Positions 6,140-7,239 of a stretch of DNA of 7,239 bases are shown here, one piece after another. Source of the stretch: Bacillota bacterium (lineage in GTDB: Bacteria; Bacillota; Clostridia; Tissierellales; Peptoniphilaceae); contig JAEXCD010000073.1 of assembly GCA_023393715.1 (NCBI GenBank), positions 1 to 7,239 of the forward strand. The letters are read 5' to 3'. The position numbers and the translations under genes were made by a program. The first letter of the stretch is position 1. Each line of letters begins with the position of its first letter. The notes beneath the pieces are model-generated. The model saw nothing but the letters and a program-made list of their open reading frames with translations, searched no databases and had not been told where the DNA came from.

Positions 6140-6153
6140 CCGTGTTTATTGAC
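6128..6153 (+). repeat. Perfect 13-bp tandem duplication across a stop codon
   Basis: CGTGTTTATTGAC occurs at 6128-6140 and again, unchanged, at 6141-6153. The first copy encodes the last residues and TGA stop (6137-6139) of the membrane-protein gene; the second is the start of the intergenic spacer. It contains ATTGA followed by CCGT at the join, resembling the ATTGAACCGT core of the array upstream of the same gene. Confidence 0.9.
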
Positions 6154-6199
6154 GCGAAAAGGGGTAAAATAGAAAAAAGGATTTCATGAGGAGGAGAAT

Positions 6200-6565
6200 A
6201 TGCATAACCTAAAGGATTCGTCCGAAAACTATCTGGAAGCGATTTATATTTTGACGAACACCAAGGGACATGTCCGGTCCGTCGATATCGCGAATTATCT
6301 CGACCTGAGCCGTCCGTCAGTGAGTAAGGCGATGAAAAAGCTGGTCGAGGAGGGCAGCATCGAAATGATGGAGAACGGGCAGATCATTCTGACGCCGCTC
6401 GGCGCTCGGGTGGGCGAAGAGATCAATGACCGCCATCAGTTTTTGAAGCGGATGCTGATCAGCGTCGGCGTATCGGAGGCGGTTGCGGAAGACGATGCCT
6501 GCAAGATTGAGCATGCGATTTCGAGAGAGAGCCTGAGACAGTTGAAGGCACACTTTGAAAAGTAA
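6200..6565 (+). CDS. DtxR/MntR-family metal-dependent transcriptional repressor (short form)
   Basis: A 121-residue cytoplasmic repressor that, in this family, binds DNA when loaded with Fe(II) or Mn(II). The N-terminal winged helix-turn-helix spans about 7-70, with VRSVDIANYLDLSRPSVSKA (25-44) as the helix-turn-helix and IILTPLGARVGEE as the wing and linker helix. The dimerisation and metal-binding domain covers about 71-121. Residues aligned by eye with known ligands are Glu13, His79, Cys101, Glu104 and His105 (the DACKIEH motif); Cys-x-x-Glu-His matches DtxR/IdeR Cys102, Glu105 and His106. Position 10 is Asn, where DtxR has Met and MntR has Asp at the equivalent site. The SH3-like third domain of DtxR is absent, as in MntR-type proteins. 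The SD AGGAGG (6189-6194) is 5 bp before the ATG. TAAAAT (6165-6170) may be its -10, but no good -35 is visible. No metal transporter gene is in the window. Confidence 0.92.
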   Translation: MHNLKDSSENYLEAIYILTNTKGHVRSVDIANYLDLSRPSVSKAMKKLVEEGSIEMMENGQIILTPLGARVGEEINDRHQFLKRMLISVGVSEAVAEDDACKIEHAISRESLRQLKAHFEK

Positions 6566-6569
6566 GGCG

Positions 6570-7239
6570 ATGCAGCAGTATTTTATAGATCAACCGCTTC
6601 TTCCGCAGCAGCGCCTTTTGCTGTCGGAGGAGATACAGCATCATCTGGGCACCGTGCTCCGAGTACGAAACGGCGCTTCCTTTCGCTTGATCGACGCGTC
6701 GGGGAACGCCTTTCTTTGTACGGCGGAGCTCGAAAAAAAACGGGTTTTTGCCCGCGTCGCGGAGCAGCTTACCGAACGGAGAGAGACGGCGCTGTCTGTG
6801 ACGCTGGCGATGGCGCCGATCCGCAGAGAGCGGTGGGAGTACGCGCTTCAAAAGAGCACGGAGCTGGGCGTGACGAATATCGTTCCGGTACGTACCGAGC
6901 ATACGGTTTGGCGCGAGCGGGGCGACCGGGAACACATCCGGCTTCGGCAGGAACGAATCCTCCGCGAAGCGGCGGAACAATCGGAACGGCATACGATTCC
7001 CCGCTTGAGCAGCGAGCTGCCCTTTGACGCGCTCGGGCAATGCCGAAGCGTGTGGAATTTTATCTGCTATGCGCGCAGCGGGCAGACGACGCCGTCTCTG
7101 CTCGAGGCCTGTCAGGAAAAACGGCGAAACGAGGGTATTCCCCAATCCGTTACCGTCCTGATCGGACCGGAGGGCGGATTTACGGAAAACGAGGTGGCCC
7201 ATGCGGAGAAAAACGGCTTTTGCTGCGTCTCCCTGGGAC
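6570..7239 (+). CDS. rsmE: 16S rRNA (uracil1498-N3)-methyltransferase, 3' end outside window
   Basis: A SPOUT-class (knotted) RNA methyltransferase that makes m3U1498 in the decoding region of 16S rRNA. The frame is open to the window end, with 223 of an expected 245 or so residues. The N-terminal PUA-like RNA-binding domain (about 1-70) begins MQQYFIDQ and contains HHLGTVLRVRNG (24-35). The catalytic domain shows MAPIRRERWEYALQKSTELGV, ILREAAEQSERHTIPRL and the SAM-binding knot loop IGPEGGF, all RsmE hallmarks. The final motif of the knot (LG.RILR.ETA) is cut off after LG. The ATG lies 4 bp after the repressor's stop codon with only a weak AGG upstream, so expression probably depends on translational coupling to the repressor gene. 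Confidence 0.97.
   Translation, partial: MQQYFIDQPLLPQQRLLLSEEIQHHLGTVLRVRNGASFRLIDASGNAFLCTAELEKKRVFARVAEQLTERRETALSVTLAMAPIRRERWEYALQKSTELGVTNIVPVRTEHTVWRERGDREHIRLRQERILREAAEQSERHTIPRLSSELPFDALGQCRSVWNFICYARSGQTTPSLLEACQEKRRNEGIPQSVTVLIGPEGGFTENEVAHAEKNGFCCVSLG

Noticed and set aside
6459..7202. A 247-codon open frame on the minus strand across the repressor and rsmE genes
   Set aside because: It lies antisense to two clearly identified genes, its translation is low-complexity and Arg-rich, and long antisense frames are common in GC-rich coding DNA.

Overview
The window is a compact stretch of bacterial chromosome with nine protein-coding genes, all on the + strand. It starts inside valS and ends inside rsmE. 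The organism looks like a GC-rich member of the Bacillota (Gram-positive, Clostridia-like). Supporting signs are strong AGGAGG-type ribosome binding sites before most genes, extended -10 (TGn) promoters, a lipobox foldase-like lipoprotein, and a short two-domain DtxR-family regulator. The species cannot be named from the sequence alone.

Left part (1-2640): the 3' two-thirds of valS (valyl-tRNA synthetase) is followed 22 bp later by a class I SAM-dependent methyltransferase of unknown substrate. A 266-bp non-coding stretch follows, with small inverted repeats and a near-consensus promoter.

Centre (2641-5217): a monocistronic cold-shock protein gene ends in a strong terminator. Next is a two-gene unit, hslO (redox-regulated chaperone Hsp33) overlapping a PrsA/SurA-like lipoprotein gene through a GTGA stop-start junction. 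An HU gene follows with its own promoter and terminator. These genes handle stress and macromolecule maintenance: RNA structure (Csp), cytoplasmic oxidative unfolding (Hsp33), probable folding outside the membrane (PrsA-like lipoprotein) and nucleoid structure (HU).

Right part (5218-7239): four 14-bp tandem repeats start directly at the HU terminator. Then come an unrecognised multi-pass membrane protein, a perfect 13-bp tandem duplication over that gene's stop codon, a DtxR/MntR-type metal-dependent repressor, and 4 bp later rsmE (16S rRNA m3U1498 methyltransferase), cut by the window end.

Most of the window is ordinary core-genome content, and I see no convincing new multi-gene system. The points most worth a second look are the tandem repeats around the unknown membrane protein, the Hsp33/foldase-like lipoprotein operon whose parvulin domain looks degenerate, the metal-site residues of the short regulator, and the structured leader upstream of the csp gene.
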